Positions 34,919 through 46,534 of a stretch of 64,000 nt of DNA are shown in pieces. Origin of the DNA: Platanthera guangdongensis (taxonomy: Eukaryota > Streptophyta > Magnoliopsida > Asparagales > Orchidaceae). The stretch's first letter is position 1; each line of letters begins with the position of its first letter. The stretch is taken from assembly GCA_039583875.1 (NCBI GenBank), contig CM077149.1, positions 26,859,194 through 26,923,193 of the forward strand, written 5' to 3'. Both the position numbers and the translations under genes were made by a program. The notes beneath the pieces were generated by a model. The model worked only from the letters and a program-made list of their open reading frames with translations, was not told where the DNA came from and ran no database searches.

Positions 34919-36330
34919 TTGAGTGGTGATCAACCAATGTTGTTGCTCGGAGCTTCTGAAAGGTTGCCAACAGATATTGCAATGGAAGGGAGCTTTGCAA
35001 GAGATCTTGGCATTGAACTCTTAACGCCGACTAACTTCAAGAAGTGGATGTCGTGCATGAAGAGTTATCTTCTTGGCGAGGAGCTGTGGGAAGTCGTCGG
35101 TGGCGACGACAGGCAGGAAGTCACTGCTGCTTTCGGTACTGCTGAGCAGGTTAGGCTCTAGAGAAGAACAATGCTAAGGCAGAGTTCATTCTGAAGAGAG
35201 CCGTGTCTCCGGAACTGTTTGATCACATCATTGGATGTGAGTCGGCTGCTGATATTTGGACAACCATTGATGAGTTGTTCAATAGGAAGAATGTGGTGCG
35301 GCTTCAGTTCCTAGAGAATGAGTTGGCCAGGGCAACTCAGGGAGACTTTTCCATCTCCAAGTACTTCTTAAATATGAAGAGCTTGTGTGCTGAGCTGTCG
35401 GCACTGGATCCTGATGAGCCTATCTCTGAGGCAAAGATGAAAAGGCACATTATCCGCGGCTTGCGGAAGGAGTATGTGGCCTTTGTGACATCTGTTCAAG
35501 GGTGGGCTACTCAGCCGTCTTTTCTGGAGCTGGAGAATCTGCTCGCCTCGCAGGAGAGCTTAGCAAGACAGATGGCTGGAGTGAACCTGAATCAGGAAGG
35601 CAGCGAAGCTCTCTTCTCAGGCAAGAAGAAAGGATGGGAAGGGAAGAAGAAGAAGAAGGTGCAGGCCACTGGTGAGAAGGAGACTTCAACTTCATATCCA
35701 CCGGAGAGGAGAAATGCTCCTAAGGACTGGAAGAAGAACTTGAAGTGCTACCGGTGTCATCAGCGAGGGCACTTCAAGCGGGACTGCAAGGTCAAACTGC
35801 AGCCTGGGCATGCTGCGGGAAAGGAGGAAGCTTGCTCGAGAAGTGAAGAAGCAGAATGGGGCGGAGCTTTCATGACGGGCACTTGTGTCCGGGCCTTGTC
35901 TGCTGAGGACTTCAACAGCGAGTGGATCGTGGACTCCGGGTGTGTTCATCACCTCACCGGAGACAAATCGAAGTTCACCTCCATGCAGGCTTACTCAGGT
36001 AATGAAGCTATTATCACTGCTGATAATACTGTTTATGCAGTAGAGAAAGAGGGGGTCGTGTCTTTGGGTAGTGATCAGGGGCCACTCACGTTAAGGAGTG
36101 TGTATCACGTGCCGGGCATGAAGAAGAACCTCTTCTCGGTGACCAATGTGGTGGACGCTGGTTATCACGTTCTGTTTGGGCCAACAGACATGAGGTTCCT
36201 TCGCAACGTATCAGCGGTGAAGGCTGATGTTGCTCATGTTGGGAGGAGGGTGAAGAACTTGTTTGTTCTTTCCACCAATTCTTATGTTGCTCATGTTGGG
36301 AGGAGGGCCAATGATAGTGCTGCTATCTAG
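34919..36330 (+). pseudogene. B gag and protease
   Basis: Gag begins near 34919-35161 (LLTPTNFKKWMSCMKSYLLG). A single frameshift near 35161 leads into 35203-36330, which carries the UBN2-type gag core (IWTTIDELFNRKNVVRLQFL). It continues with a CCHC zinc knuckle (CYRCHQRGHFKRDC, residues 182-195 of that stretch), the protease motif WIVDSGCVHHLTGD (Asp244) and VYHVPGMKKNLFSV. A short duplication gives VAHVGRR twice before the in-frame TAG at 36328. All later pol is in the same frame. Confidence 0.9.
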
Positions 36331-37620
36331 CATGAGAGGCTGGGGCATGTTGGCATGGACATGCTGAAGGCGATGGCGAGTAGAAGTCTGGTGAAGGGGT
36401 TGCCTAAGTTGTCCTCCTTTAGTGATGGGCATGTTTGCGCGGGCTGTCAATACGGTAAGGCACATCGCCTTCCGTTTGATAAATCACAAACAAGGAGCAA
36501 GAAACCACTGGAGTGCATTCATGGCGACCTGATGGGACCGACGGTTACTGCCAGCCTTGGTGGAAGCAGATACATGCTTGTCTTGGTTGATGACTACTCA
36601 AGGTATACTTGGGTTTACTTCTTAAAGGAGAAGTCGGAAGCCTTCTGTTTGTTCGTGGAGTTCAAGGATTTGGTAGAAGGCCGGCTTGATTTGCGGATTA
36701 AGAAGTTTAGAACTGATAACGGGGGTGAGTTTGTCTCCTCCGAGTTTTCTATCTTCTGCAGGAAGCACGGGATCCAACGGGATCTTACTTGTGCTCATAC
36801 TCCTCAACAAAATGGGGTAGCGGAGCGGAAGATCCGTCATCTGACAGAGACCTGAAAATGTTGGCTTCATGCGAAAGATATCCCAAGGTCCTTTTGGGCG
36901 GAGGGAATGTCTTGTGCTGCTTATGTTATCAACCGGATGTCACTCAGCCCTATCAACATGAAGACTCCTATTGAGCTATTCCTGAAGGAGAAGCCGAGTG
37001 TGGGACACCTTCGGGTGTTCGGTTCAACTTGCTACGTGCATGTCCTGGATGCTTCACGGACAAAGCTGGATGCGAAGGCAAGGAAGCTTGTCTTTGTTGG
37101 CTATGATGAGCGGAAGAAGGGATGGAAATGCATGGACCCTGTGACGAAGAAGTTCATGGTATCAAGAGACGTTGTCTTTGACGAGCTGACGTCATATGGA
37201 GGTGGCTCGGTGGAGCTAACCGGAAGTAGCAAGGTTGATGAAGCACCGGTGGCGGCTGCTGATGTCTTGGAAGAGGAGCTTGTTGTTTCACCAGCAGCTC
37301 CTGTTGCCTCTAACTCCGAGGCTGAGCCTTCTGGCTCAGGAAGTAGGGGGAGCACTGCTCAATGCTTGCCCCAGGTAGGAGTGGAGCCCGAAGAAGCAAC
37401 AGAAGAAGTGAGCAAGGAGCCGAGTCTTCGGAGATCGAAGAGGGTGGTTAAGCCACCGGCTCGGTACTGTGATGGGAATGCAGTGAGCTTTGTCTCCTGC
37501 TTCTTTGCAGGTCCTCTGGATGAGCGAGAGCCTGCAAACTTCAACGAGGCCACTGGAGTGAAGGAGTGGGAAGATGTCATGAAGGAAGAGATTGATGCTC
37601 TGAAGAAGAATGAAACCTGA
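36331..37620 (+). pseudogene. B integrase
   Basis: The HHCC finger starts at HERLGHVGMD and closes with CAGCQYGK. The core has the first Asp in IHGDLMGP, the second in FRTDNGGEF and the Glu in NGVAERKIRH (residues 58, 121 and 157 of the stretch 36355-36855). A TGA at 36853 probably replaces Trp. 36907-37620 has the C-terminal block VFGSTCYVHVLDASRTKLDA, then VFVGYDERKKGWKC, and a Glu/Ser-rich linker to RT. Confidence 0.9.
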
Positions 37621-39075
37621 GATCTTGTGCCCAAGGTTGATGGCATTACTCTGGTTACTTGCAAGTGGGTGTACAAGTTGAAGAAGAAGGCTGATGGGAG
37701 CATTGATCGGTTCAAGGCTCGCCTGGTGGTTAGAGAATTCTCACAGAAGTATGGAGAAGACTATTAGGAGACATTCAGTCCAGTTGCGAAGATGACTTCA
37801 GTAAGAGTGGTGATCGTCTTGGATGCTAGCAAGGGATGGAGGTTGTGGCAACTCGATGTGAAGAATGCCTTTCTTTACGGAGAGATTGACAAAGACATCT
37901 TCATGGATCAGCCGCTTGGTTTTGTCTCTAAAAAGCATCCGGACTATGTCTGTAAACTCAGGAAGGCTCTCTATGGGTTGAAGCAAGCTCCTAGAGCGTG
38001 GTATGTGAAGATTGCATAGTACTTGCAATTCTGTAGATACCTTGCTTCTAACTCGGATTCAATCTTGTTCGTCAAGAAGAAGGGGGAGCTACAAGTCTTG
38101 GTCCTGTTGTATGTGGATGACATGATCATCACAGGGAACTCGGAGGGGGAAGTAGCAAGGCTCAGGGCTGTTCTTGCTATACGCTTCGAGATGAAAGACT
38201 TGGGAGAGTTGCATCACTTTCTCGGTCTTGAAGTGGAGAGGAAGGAGTGCGGGGTTCTCATTTGCCAGAAAGGGTATGTTGATCGCATTGTGAAGCGTTT
38301 CGGCATGGGCGAAGGGAAGAAGTGCTCTACTCCACTGGAATCTGGGCTGAAGCTTCGACGGGATGAGGGAAGGGTTCTACATGATCCCTTGGTGTTCAGG
38401 GCTCTTGTTGGGAGCTTGATTTACCTGACGATTACAAGGCCAGATATTGCTTATGATGTTGGCTGAGTAAGTCGGTATATGGCTGAACCAAGGCAATCTC
38501 ATCTAGTGGCGGCGAAGGGTATTCTGAAGTATGTCAAGGCTTCTTCTGACATGGGACTCCTCTATAGAAGGGACTCGGAGTTTGCGTTGCTCGGGTACAC
38601 GAATGCTGACTATGGCGGTGATTCGGATGATCGGAGGTCCACTTCAGGTTATGTGTTCACTTGCGGTTCAACTAGCATCTCATGGTGTAGCAAGAAGAAG
38701 GACTCGGTGTCGGTTTCAACCATGGAGGCGGAGTATAAGGCTTCGGCCTTGGCTGCTCGGGAAGCCGTTTGGTTGAGGAGGCTTATAGAGGATGTTCATG
38801 AAGAAGTGCAAGGGCCTACTTTACTCCGGGGTGACAATGAGAGTGCTCTCAAACTGGTAAACAATCCAGTGTGTCACGCCAGGACCAAGCATATAGAGAT
38901 TGATCACCATTTCATCAGGGAGAAGGTGTTGGAAGGATCTCTGCTGGTCGGGCACGTTCGGAGTGAAGATAATCTTGCTGACATCTTCACGAAGCCACTG
39001 TCGAAGGGGCCCTTTGAACGCTTGCGCAGCTTGCTGTGCTTGGTCACCACTTCCCACTTCAAGGGGGAGTGTTGA
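37621..39075 (+). pseudogene. B reverse transcriptase and RNase H
   Basis: RT contains CKWVYKLKKKADGSIDRFKA, LWQLDVKNAFLYGEI (first catalytic Asp) and LLYVDDMIITGN (about 38109-38144). RNase H has YTNADYGGDSDDRRSTSGY, STMEAEYKASALAAREAVWL, HARTKHIEIDHHFIREKV and LADIFTKPLS. In-frame stops at 37618 (TGA, expected Trp), 37765 (TAG, expected Gln), 38017 (TAG) and 38464 (TGA) are all point changes. The final stop, TGA at 39073, lies inside the 3' LTR. Confidence 0.92.
39061..39069 (+). other. B polypurine tract
   Basis: AAGGGGGAG sits directly before TGTTGAAATTTG of the 3' LTR. It is also translated, as the last codons of pol (KGE). Confidence 0.88.
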
Positions 39076-40719
39076 AATTTGTGAAGTGGAAGTGGTTGAC
39101 GGAACAGGCCGGGCGGCCTGGGCGGACAACATTGGCAGACTAGGCGGACTGGGCAGACTGTGATGTGCGGCCTGGTGGAAAGTCTAGTGGAAGTCGGCTG
39201 TCTTCTGAGCGGGTTGTTGCATTTAGTCCGCGGACTATGCGGCCTGGTTTCTGCGGATATGGTGTTTGCTGATTGGCTTTGCCAAGGAGCGGCCTGAGCG
39301 GATGGAGGCTTGCGGACTGGTGCATTGCTGAGTGGCCGCGGGTGCAAGCTTGTGCTGATAGGCGTGTTGGCTCATGTCCGCGGGAAGCTTGCGGACTGGT
39401 GTGTCCGCGGTGTGGGCTGTTGCGGACTGGGCTTAGAGCTTTGCTGAGACCTTGTCGAGCTCTAGTGGCACAGCAGGTTCTTTGCTGTGGAGATCGGTTT
39501 GGCGGACTGGTTTTGGAGTCCGCGGTTGGCTGCTGCATTGGACAGGAGTGCGAGGAGCTCGCAGACTGGTGGCGGTCTGTGCTAAGGTGTTTGGCGGACG
39601 GGAGTTGGAGTCCGCCATGCTCGCATTGGCCCTTGATTGTTTGGACTTGGTCACACTCTGTGCCAAGACCATGGTGTCCGCCGTATCTGTCAAGTCCGCT
39701 GTGACCGGGCGGACTGTTACTGTCTGCCTTTGGTCGTGGACTTGTGGCGGATTGAGGTGTGAGTCTTGCGGACTGCCTCGGGTTGGTGTGGACAGCCATT
39801 GAAGGGGGTTGCTGTCCTGTAGTGGTTGGAGCTTTGCGGGCTGATTCCTTGTCCGCATCGCTTGGGTGGACTGGTGAGAGTTCGCCAATTTTTCCTTGCT
39901 CCTAGCGGTTTTCCTTGGTATCCGGCTAAGTCCTTGGGGACTCAGCGGACGGTGTTTGCTATCGCGCGTGCTGGGGCGGTGTCTCTATCTCTAGGGCGGT
40001 GACCACACTCCTCACCTCGCCTATAAATAGAACCCCCCTGGCAGGTCTACAGTAACTTGAGTGAACAGTAAGTTGGGTTGGGCAAGGAGTTGCGGTCTGA
40101 GTTTGTCTGTCCGCGCGGATTGTTTCAGTGCTGACATTTGCTATGTGCAGGTCGTGCGGGTTGCTTCAAGGAGCCAGGAGTTTGGCTGTGACTTCGGTCA
40201 AGTACTTGGAAGTTTGCGGTCTCTGCGGACTCAGCAGGAGGTTGCTCTGCGGCTTGTCAGTTCTGTTTCATCTTTGCCAGCTTCAATAACCTGTCCGCCG
40301 GCTTCAGGCGTGTAGGGGTGTTCCTCAGTTTAGCTTCAGCAGGAGACGAGTAACGGTGTGTCCGCACGGCCTCGCGGCTTCGGCGGACTCCGTGCTATTC
40401 GGCGAATTGCAGCTAAGTTCGGGCGAACTCAGCAGACTCGGCGACCTCGGCGACCACGGCGGACTCCGGTGCTGTCCGCCCGGCTTGTTTTTTTGGTGCT
40501 TTCTGTTTATAGCTGTTATACTAGCGAAATCATGTCTCGCTATGTATGCCTCGTGTTGTAAAGAAGTGAAAGTATAAAGACCTGCTTGTGCTTCCATTGT
40601 TTGTTGGGATTAACCTTTGGTCCTTGGTTTCCGCTGGTTCACCGTGAGAACTGGGTAGTTCCGAAGATATTAATTTGGCGTTTGGGCTATCTTGCTGACC
40701 ACGTTGAGAAAACTTAACA
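39070..40719 (+). repeat. B 3' LTR
   Basis: 1650 bp, matching 33199-34849 throughout, with the same GCGGACT motif field and TATA box. It ends AACTTAACA and is followed by GGGCT, the target duplication, and then the rest of the A LTR. Confidence 0.92.
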
Positions 40720-40724
40720 GGGCT

Positions 40725-41202
40725 TTTGAGCCTAAGTGTAGGAGAATCTATTCTCTAAGTGTAGGTCTTGTTGAAGACTGAGTGGTAGGGCTTTGTGCCT
40801 GAGTTGTAGGAGACTGTGTTCTCTGAGTGTAGGCCTTGGTGAAGGATGAGGTAGGGCAGTTTGCCTGAGTTGCAGGAGTGGGGACACTCTGAGTTGTAGG
40901 AACCTGTTTGGTGTTCTTAGCTATAAGATCTGAGTATCTGAGGAGAAGTGCAGAAGTTAGGCCGAATCTAGTACACTACTAGATAGGCGAAGGGGGAAAG
41001 TGGATGTACCCAGACGTTGGGGAACCACTATAAAATCTGTGTGCACTTTGTGAATGTTTATTGTTGTGATTGTTGTGATTGTGTTAGCAGTAGACTTTGC
41101 AATTTCTAGTTAATATTAGAACAACTTTTCTGCCTTAGAAGAAAAACATGAATTACACCTATTCACACCCCCCCTCTAGGTGGTTATACACTATTTCTTT
41201 CA
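40725..41202 (+). repeat. A 5' LTR, right part
   Basis: It continues the A LTR after B and matches 51427-51904. It has short internal repeats of a GAGTTGTAGGAG/GAGTGTAGG type. It ends with CACCCCCCCTCTAGGTGG, then TTTCTTTCA at 41202. The C-run is 7 here and 13 in the 3' LTR. Confidence 0.9.
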
Positions 41203-41220
41203 AGTGGTATCAGAGGGAGG
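41203..41220 (+). other. A primer-binding site
   Basis: AGTGGTATCAGAGGGAGG directly after the LTR end contains TGGTATCAGAG, complementary to initiator Met-tRNA; the downstream bases have diverged. Confidence 0.85.
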
Positions 41221-43538
41221 TTACTCAAGAAAGGACTTAATAGTCAGAGTAAGATCCTTAAGGCAGATTTAAGAATCAAGAAAGAATCAAGAAAATGAGT
41301 TCAGGTGAAAATCACAAGGAGCTGGGGTCAATGAAATTGTCAATATGTAGAAAAGAGATATTTGGTATATGGAAAGAGAGGGTCAGACTCTTTATGGAAG
41401 CTTCTGACCCAAGGATATATATTACATTCAAAGAAGGCTCATATAAGCCAATGAAGATATCCATTCTGGATGCAAATCAGAAAACTCCCAAGGACCTTTC
41501 TGAAATGACTAAAGTTGAAATCATCCTGGCCACTATGGACAAGAGAGCACAGAATATAATTGTTAGTGCCATTGATGATTCAACATTTCAGAACTTAATT
41601 CATTGTAAAACCTCTAAAAAAATGTGGGACACATTAATAGTCTATATGGAGGGATCAAAGGAAGTAAGACAAAATAGGAAGTCAATGTTAAATCAGGAAT
41701 ATGAAAGCTTCAGACAAGGAAAGTCTGATAGCATTACAGAATATTACAAGAAGTTCTATAAGATTGTTAATGAGTTGATGTCCTATGGAAGAGACTTCAG
41801 CAACTATGAGCTGAATGACAAGTTCTTAAGATCCCTGACTTAGGACTGGGACACCAAGATTTGTGTCATTAGGGAGGTGGCCAAACTTGCTTATATACCT
41901 CCTCCAACTTTGTTTGGTAAACTGCTATCTTATGAGATGCAGTTAATGGTTAGAAAGGAGGAAGAGAAGAACACTAGCGTGGAGCACAAGGAAAAGTCTG
42001 TGGCCTTCAAGACTGAATCCACTAAGAAGTATAGAAGCAAGTCTCCATCTCCACCTAAAATAATTGCTGAGGCTGTCACAGATAATTCACATAGCAAGAG
42101 TTCTGATAACAGTGAAAGTGATGAAGACTTTGCTGCTTTTACTAGGCACTTTCAAAGATTTTTAAAGAAGAAGCAGTGGAGGTCTAAGCCTTCCACTTCT
42201 CAGCCAAAAGATGACTACTATCAGAAGAGAAAGTCATCTAGGAATGACAGAAGCAGGTCCAAGCCAAGCAAAGCTACATCTTCAAAGATTGTGTGATATT
42301 GCTACAATAGACAGGGACATGTAGTGGCTGACTGACCTGAAAAGAGGAAGGAGTCAGCTGACAAAAAAAAGACTCAGTTTAAGAGAAAAAAGGAAAAGTC
42401 CTTTGTTGCTAAGAAAGACAAGAGTCCGACAGACCAGTCATCTTCAGAAACAGAATCAGAAGCTGAAGCCTACATTGGATTATTTGCTAAAGAGGAAGAA
42501 GAGGAGTTCATCCAGCTAATGAACTCAATTTATGAGCATGAAGACCATCAGTGCAAGGGACTGATGGCTATATCTGAAGGAGACAAGATCGAGGATCAGT
42601 CTGGACCAAGTAAGGTACAAGGTTGTTCTCCTAGTTCAATTTATAGTACTGAGTCAGATTCATATACATCTGCATCAAGTGATGTGGGTGGGTCTGAATC
42701 TGAAGGAGATATTCATCAGTTAATTGATGAATATAGAGATTTGTTGCAGGGCTTGAAGAAAAGCAAAACCTTGGCCAAAACTTAGGCAAAGGAGATTGCT
42801 AGTCTTAAGTTGGCTGCAGTAGATTCAGAGAAGTTGTTAGATCAAAAGCTGAATGAGATTACCAAATTGAAAAACATAACTGTTATTCAAATGGTCACAA
42901 TCACATTCAAGAATGATCAGATTCCAAATCTGAAGGTTAGACTTCAGAAAGAGAAAGAAATTGTGGCTAGCTTTTCTAAACCTAAATCTGTTTTACCCTT
43001 GATAGATGAGTTTGTACCTCAAAAGGGTAAGGCTGGATTAGGGTTTAAAAAACATGCCTGGACTGCTTGGTCCAAATCTAAAGGCAAAGCCCCAGCATAA
43101 AACAAGCAGCCTGCTGTAAATAATTCAGCTAGGGATGTACCTAAACAAAGGTACAACATGTTTGAGTGTTGGTGTTGTGGCAAGGTAGGCCACTTTGCCA
43201 TAGATTCTTGGAACAATTCTAGTGTCAAGGAGAATAACAGTCTGACTGTGAGAAGACCTACATGCAGATTTGTTAGATTTCAGGCTAACTTATACCAAGG
43301 ACCCAAAACTCATTTGGGTTCTAAGATTAACTAGTCTTTATTGCAGGTGAGTCCAAGTGACCATGCCCCAATATGGTACTTGGACAGTGGATGTTCCAGG
43401 AACATGATTGGAACAAGGGGGTTGCTGAAGGACTACACACCTATCAAGGATGGCCCTAAAGTTACCTTTGGTGGTTCAAAGAAAGGAATCATCAAAAGCT
43501 TTGGTAACATTTCTAGTAACTAGATTACTATCACTCAA

Positions 43539-44741
43539 GTGGCCTATGTGAAGGGTTTGAAACATAACCTCATTAGCATAAGTCAACTGAGTGATTTAGG
43601 ATATGATATATCATTTGTCAAGAATGGTTGTCATATCAAAAGGTCAAAAGATCAAAAGATCATTTTGACAGGATATAAGAAGAGGAATGTTTATTGTCTT
43701 GACTTTGTGTGTGAGAACAATGTTTCTCCTATTTATCTTATAGCTGATGAGAGAGTGTCACATTGTGTTAAATGGCACAAGAGGCTGGCTCATCTTAACT
43801 ATAAGACTATTGGCAAACTCTTTAGCAAAGAGTTAGTGAGGAATGGTCCTCAAGTTAAGTGTATAATGGATGGGATATGCTCAGCTTGTCAAAAAGGCAA
43901 GCAGACCAAATCCACCTTTCATAGCCTTGAAAACAAGGATTCAGTGAGGTGTCTATACCTCTTGCATATGGATCTTTTTGGTCCTATGCCAGTTCACAGT
44001 CTAGGTAGGAAGGTCTACACATTTGTGGTAGTAGATGACTATTCTAGATATTCCTGGGTGTTCTTTCTAAGACAAAAATCTGAAACCCAAAGTGTCTTAT
44101 ATAGTTTTGTTAAACAAATTCAGAATGAGTTGGACAGTACAGTGGTCAAAATCAGAAGTGACCATGGTACTGAATTTCAGTCTGAAAGTATGACATGACT
44201 ATGTGAAGAATTTGGGATTTTTCAGGAATTTTCCTCACCAAGAACACCTCAGCAAAATGTTATTGCTGAAAGGAAGAATAGAACATTGATAGAGGCTGGT
44301 AGAACTCTATTGAGTGATACATCTCTCCCAGGATATTTCTGGGCTGAGGTAGTAAACACTGCATGTCATGTAATCAATAGGGCTACTATCACCAAGTGCC
44401 ACAAAAAGACTCCATATGAGATTGTGAAGGGCAGAAAACCAAATTTTTCCTATTTCAGGATCTTTGGTTGCAAGTGTTATATACTTAACAATGGCAAGTC
44501 TTATCTAACCAAGCTTGCTGCCAAATCCCAAGAGGGGATCTTTGTTGGGTACAACAACAATAGTAAGGCTTATAGGGTCTACAACTTGAGTACTCAAGTT
44601 GTAGAAGAGTCTATAAATGTAGTCTTTGATGAAACAAGACTGATTAACAGTGAGTTGACAAGTAGTGTATACAGCTCTACAGGTATAGATGAGAGGATGT
44701 ACAAGCTTACCATTACAAAAGGTTCTACTGCAACTCAGTAA
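43539..44741 (+). pseudogene. A integrase region
   Basis: Pre-integrase VKGLKHNLISISQLSDLG, HHCC finger (WHKRLAHLNYKTI, then CSACQKGKQTK), core Asp in LLHMDLFGPM, Asp in KIRSDHGTEF and Glu in VIAERKNRT. The C-terminal block has FGCKCYILNNGKSYL and FVGYNNNSKAYRVYN. One TGA (44196) falls between the second Asp and the Glu; the catalytic residues themselves are all present. Confidence 0.92.
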
Positions 44742-45032
44742 GTGGAAAATGGTGGCTACTGTCCAGGGGGAGTACAAGATTCTCTAGATGCTGAAGAAGA
44801 CCAAAAGGTGCAGCTTAATAAAGAGGCTGGAGGTGTTCAACCTGAAGATAGACTACCTCCAGCAAATAGACACTTAAAGGATCATCCAGCCAATCAGATA
44901 ATTGGTGATCCAAGACAAGAAGTGCAAACAAGAAGCAGGAATCTGAGTACAGTTCTTTACTCCAGTTTCCTATCACAAATGGAACCAAAGAAATTTGAAG
45001 AAGTAGTACTAGACCCTCATTAGATTGATGCC

Positions 45033-46508
45033 ATGCAAGAGGAGCTGAATCAGTTCAGGAGGTGCAAGGACTGGAAGCTTGTTCCTAAACCCAAAGGCCA
45101 CAACATTATTGGAACAAAGTGGATCTTTAGGAACAAATTGGATGAGAATGGAATTATTATAAAGAATAAAGCTAGACTTGTTGCAAAGGGATATAGACAG
45201 GAAGAAGGTATTGATTTTGATCAAACCTTTGCACCAGTCGCAAGACTGGAGGCTATCAGAATGTTCCTTGCTTATGCAACATATCAAGGATTCAAGGTAT
45301 TTCAAATGGATGTAAAGTCAGCTTTCCTAAATGGAAATCTAAAGGAACAAGTCTATGTAGAGCAGCCCTCAGGTTTTGTTGATCCTCTTAAACCTGATTA
45401 TGTTTATAGACTTAGGAAAGCATTGTATGGGTTAAAACAAGCCTCAAGGGCTTGGTATGAAACCCTGTCTAGTTTTCTCATTGAGAACAAATTCTCAAGG
45501 GGGAAAATAGACACGACTCTATTCCTTAGGGAATCTAAAGGAAAGATTATCCTAGCCCAAATATATGTAGATGACATAATATTTGGGTCTACTGAAAGTA
45601 ATCTTTGCAGAAAGTTTGTAAAACTTATGCAAGGTAAATTTGAAATGAGCAGTATGGGGGAACTTAAGTTCTTCTTGGGACTCCAAGTAAGACAGACTAA
45701 AGATGGCCTGTCCATATGCCAGTCTAAGTTCACCCTAGAGTTAATAAAGAAGTATGGTATGGAATCATCCACTACCATGAAAACTCCTATGGGATCAAGT
45801 ATGTCTCTAAGCAAAGATGATGCAGGGAAACCTGTAGATGAAACTTTGTATATAGGGATAGTTAGCTCCCTTCTATATTTGACTGCTAGTAGACCAGATA
45901 TCATGTATGCTACATGTGTCTGTACTAGGTACCAAGCATGCCCTAAAGAATCTCATCTGACTGCAGTAAAAAGGATTTTGAGATATCTTAAGGGCACACC
46001 TTATCTAGGCCTTTGGAACCCTAGGAATAGAGATTTTGTACTGACAGGTTATTCAGATGCAGATTTTGCAGGTTGCAAGGAAGATAGACAAAGTACTACA
46101 GGCACCTGTCAATTTCTAGGTGGAAGACTAGTGTCTTGGAGCAGTAAGAAGCAGACCAGTGTGGCAATCTCCACAGCTGAGTCAGAATATGTTGCTGCAG
46201 GAAGCTACTGTGCACAACTTTTGTGGATTCAACATCAGCTAGTAGACTATGGTATTCAAGTAAGTAGAACACCTTTACTTTGTGATTCTACAAGTGCAAT
46301 TTCTATAGCTAATAATCCTGTCTCACATAGTAGGACTAAGCACATAGAAATTAGATACCATTTTCTTAGAGAACATGTAGAAAATGAGGACATTTCCCTA
46401 GAATATGTTAAAACAGATAATCAGATAACTGATATGTTTACTAAGCCCCTTGATGAAACTAAATTCAATAAGTTCAAAATTGAATTAGGAATGTTGAACT
46501 TAGAATAG
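45033..46508 (+). CDS. A reverse transcriptase-RNase H, intact reading frame
   Basis: 491 open codons from [12 protein letters not shown] carries [16 protein letters not shown] (Asp93) and [12 protein letters not shown] (YVDD at 178-181). The connection has [11 protein letters not shown] and [16 protein letters not shown]. RNase H has [10 protein letters not shown] (about 338-347), [13 protein letters not shown] (380-392), [10 protein letters not shown] (415-424) and [13 protein letters not shown] (432-444), and ends [12 protein letters not shown]. All catalytic residues expected for the family are present. It is the C-terminal part of the gag-pol frame, not an independent gene; the nearest upstream stop is the TAG at 45021. 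Confidence 0.9.
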   Translation: MQEELNQFRRCKDWKLVPKPKGHNIIGTKWIFRNKLDENGIIIKNKARLVAKGYRQEEGIDFDQTFAPVARLEAIRMFLAYATYQGFKVFQMDVKSAFLNGNLKEQVYVEQPSGFVDPLKPDYVYRLRKALYGLKQASRAWYETLSSFLIENKFSRGKIDTTLFLRESKGKIILAQIYVDDIIFGSTESNLCRKFVKLMQGKFEMSSMGELKFFLGLQVRQTKDGLSICQSKFTLELIKKYGMESSTTMKTPMGSSMSLSKDDAGKPVDETLYIGIVSSLLYLTASRPDIMYATCVCTRYQACPKESHLTAVKRILRYLKGTPYLGLWNPRNRDFVLTGYSDADFAGCKEDRQSTTGTCQFLGGRLVSWSSKKQTSVAISTAESEYVAAGSYCAQLLWIQHQLVDYGIQVSRTPLLCDSTSAISIANNPVSHSRTKHIEIRYHFLREHVENEDISLEYVKTDNQITDMFTKPLDETKFNKFKIELGMLNLE

Positions 46509-46534
46509 TTTGATAAAAATTGGCTAAGTAAAAT

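Larger units (their letters stand above)
33199..40719 (+). mobile_element. element B: Ty1/copia retrotransposon
   Basis: A complete copia element of 7521 bp sits in the 5' LTR of A, with target duplication AGGCT (33194-33198) and GGGCT (40720-40724, one mismatch). LTRs of 1651 and 1650 bp differ at about 6% of positions in the first 290 bp that I compared by eye. Gag-pol is present in full order (gag, protease, integrase, RT, RNase H), broken by one frameshift and six nonsense codons. Confidence 0.93.
41295..46508 (+). pseudogene. A gag-pol polyprotein, one frame with nonsense codons
   Basis: From the ATG at 41295 to the TAG at 46506 the whole gag-pol (about 1737 codons) lies in one frame with no net frameshift. 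Ten internal stops interrupt it: 41841, 42294, 42333, 42783, 43098, 43332, 43521, 44196, 44739 and 45021. Gag has a UBN2-like core (to about 41960) and Lys/Ser- and Glu-rich regions. The first zinc knuckle (about 42294-42335) has lost all three Cys positions, and the second (CWCCGKVGHFAIDS, about 43170) has Ser for the last Cys. Protease is WYLDSGCS (about 43377). Confidence 0.93.

Noticed and set aside
45404..45904. Minus-strand open stretch of 166 codons opposite A reverse transcriptase
   Set aside because: It is a shadow of a strongly supported RT frame, with no independent evidence.
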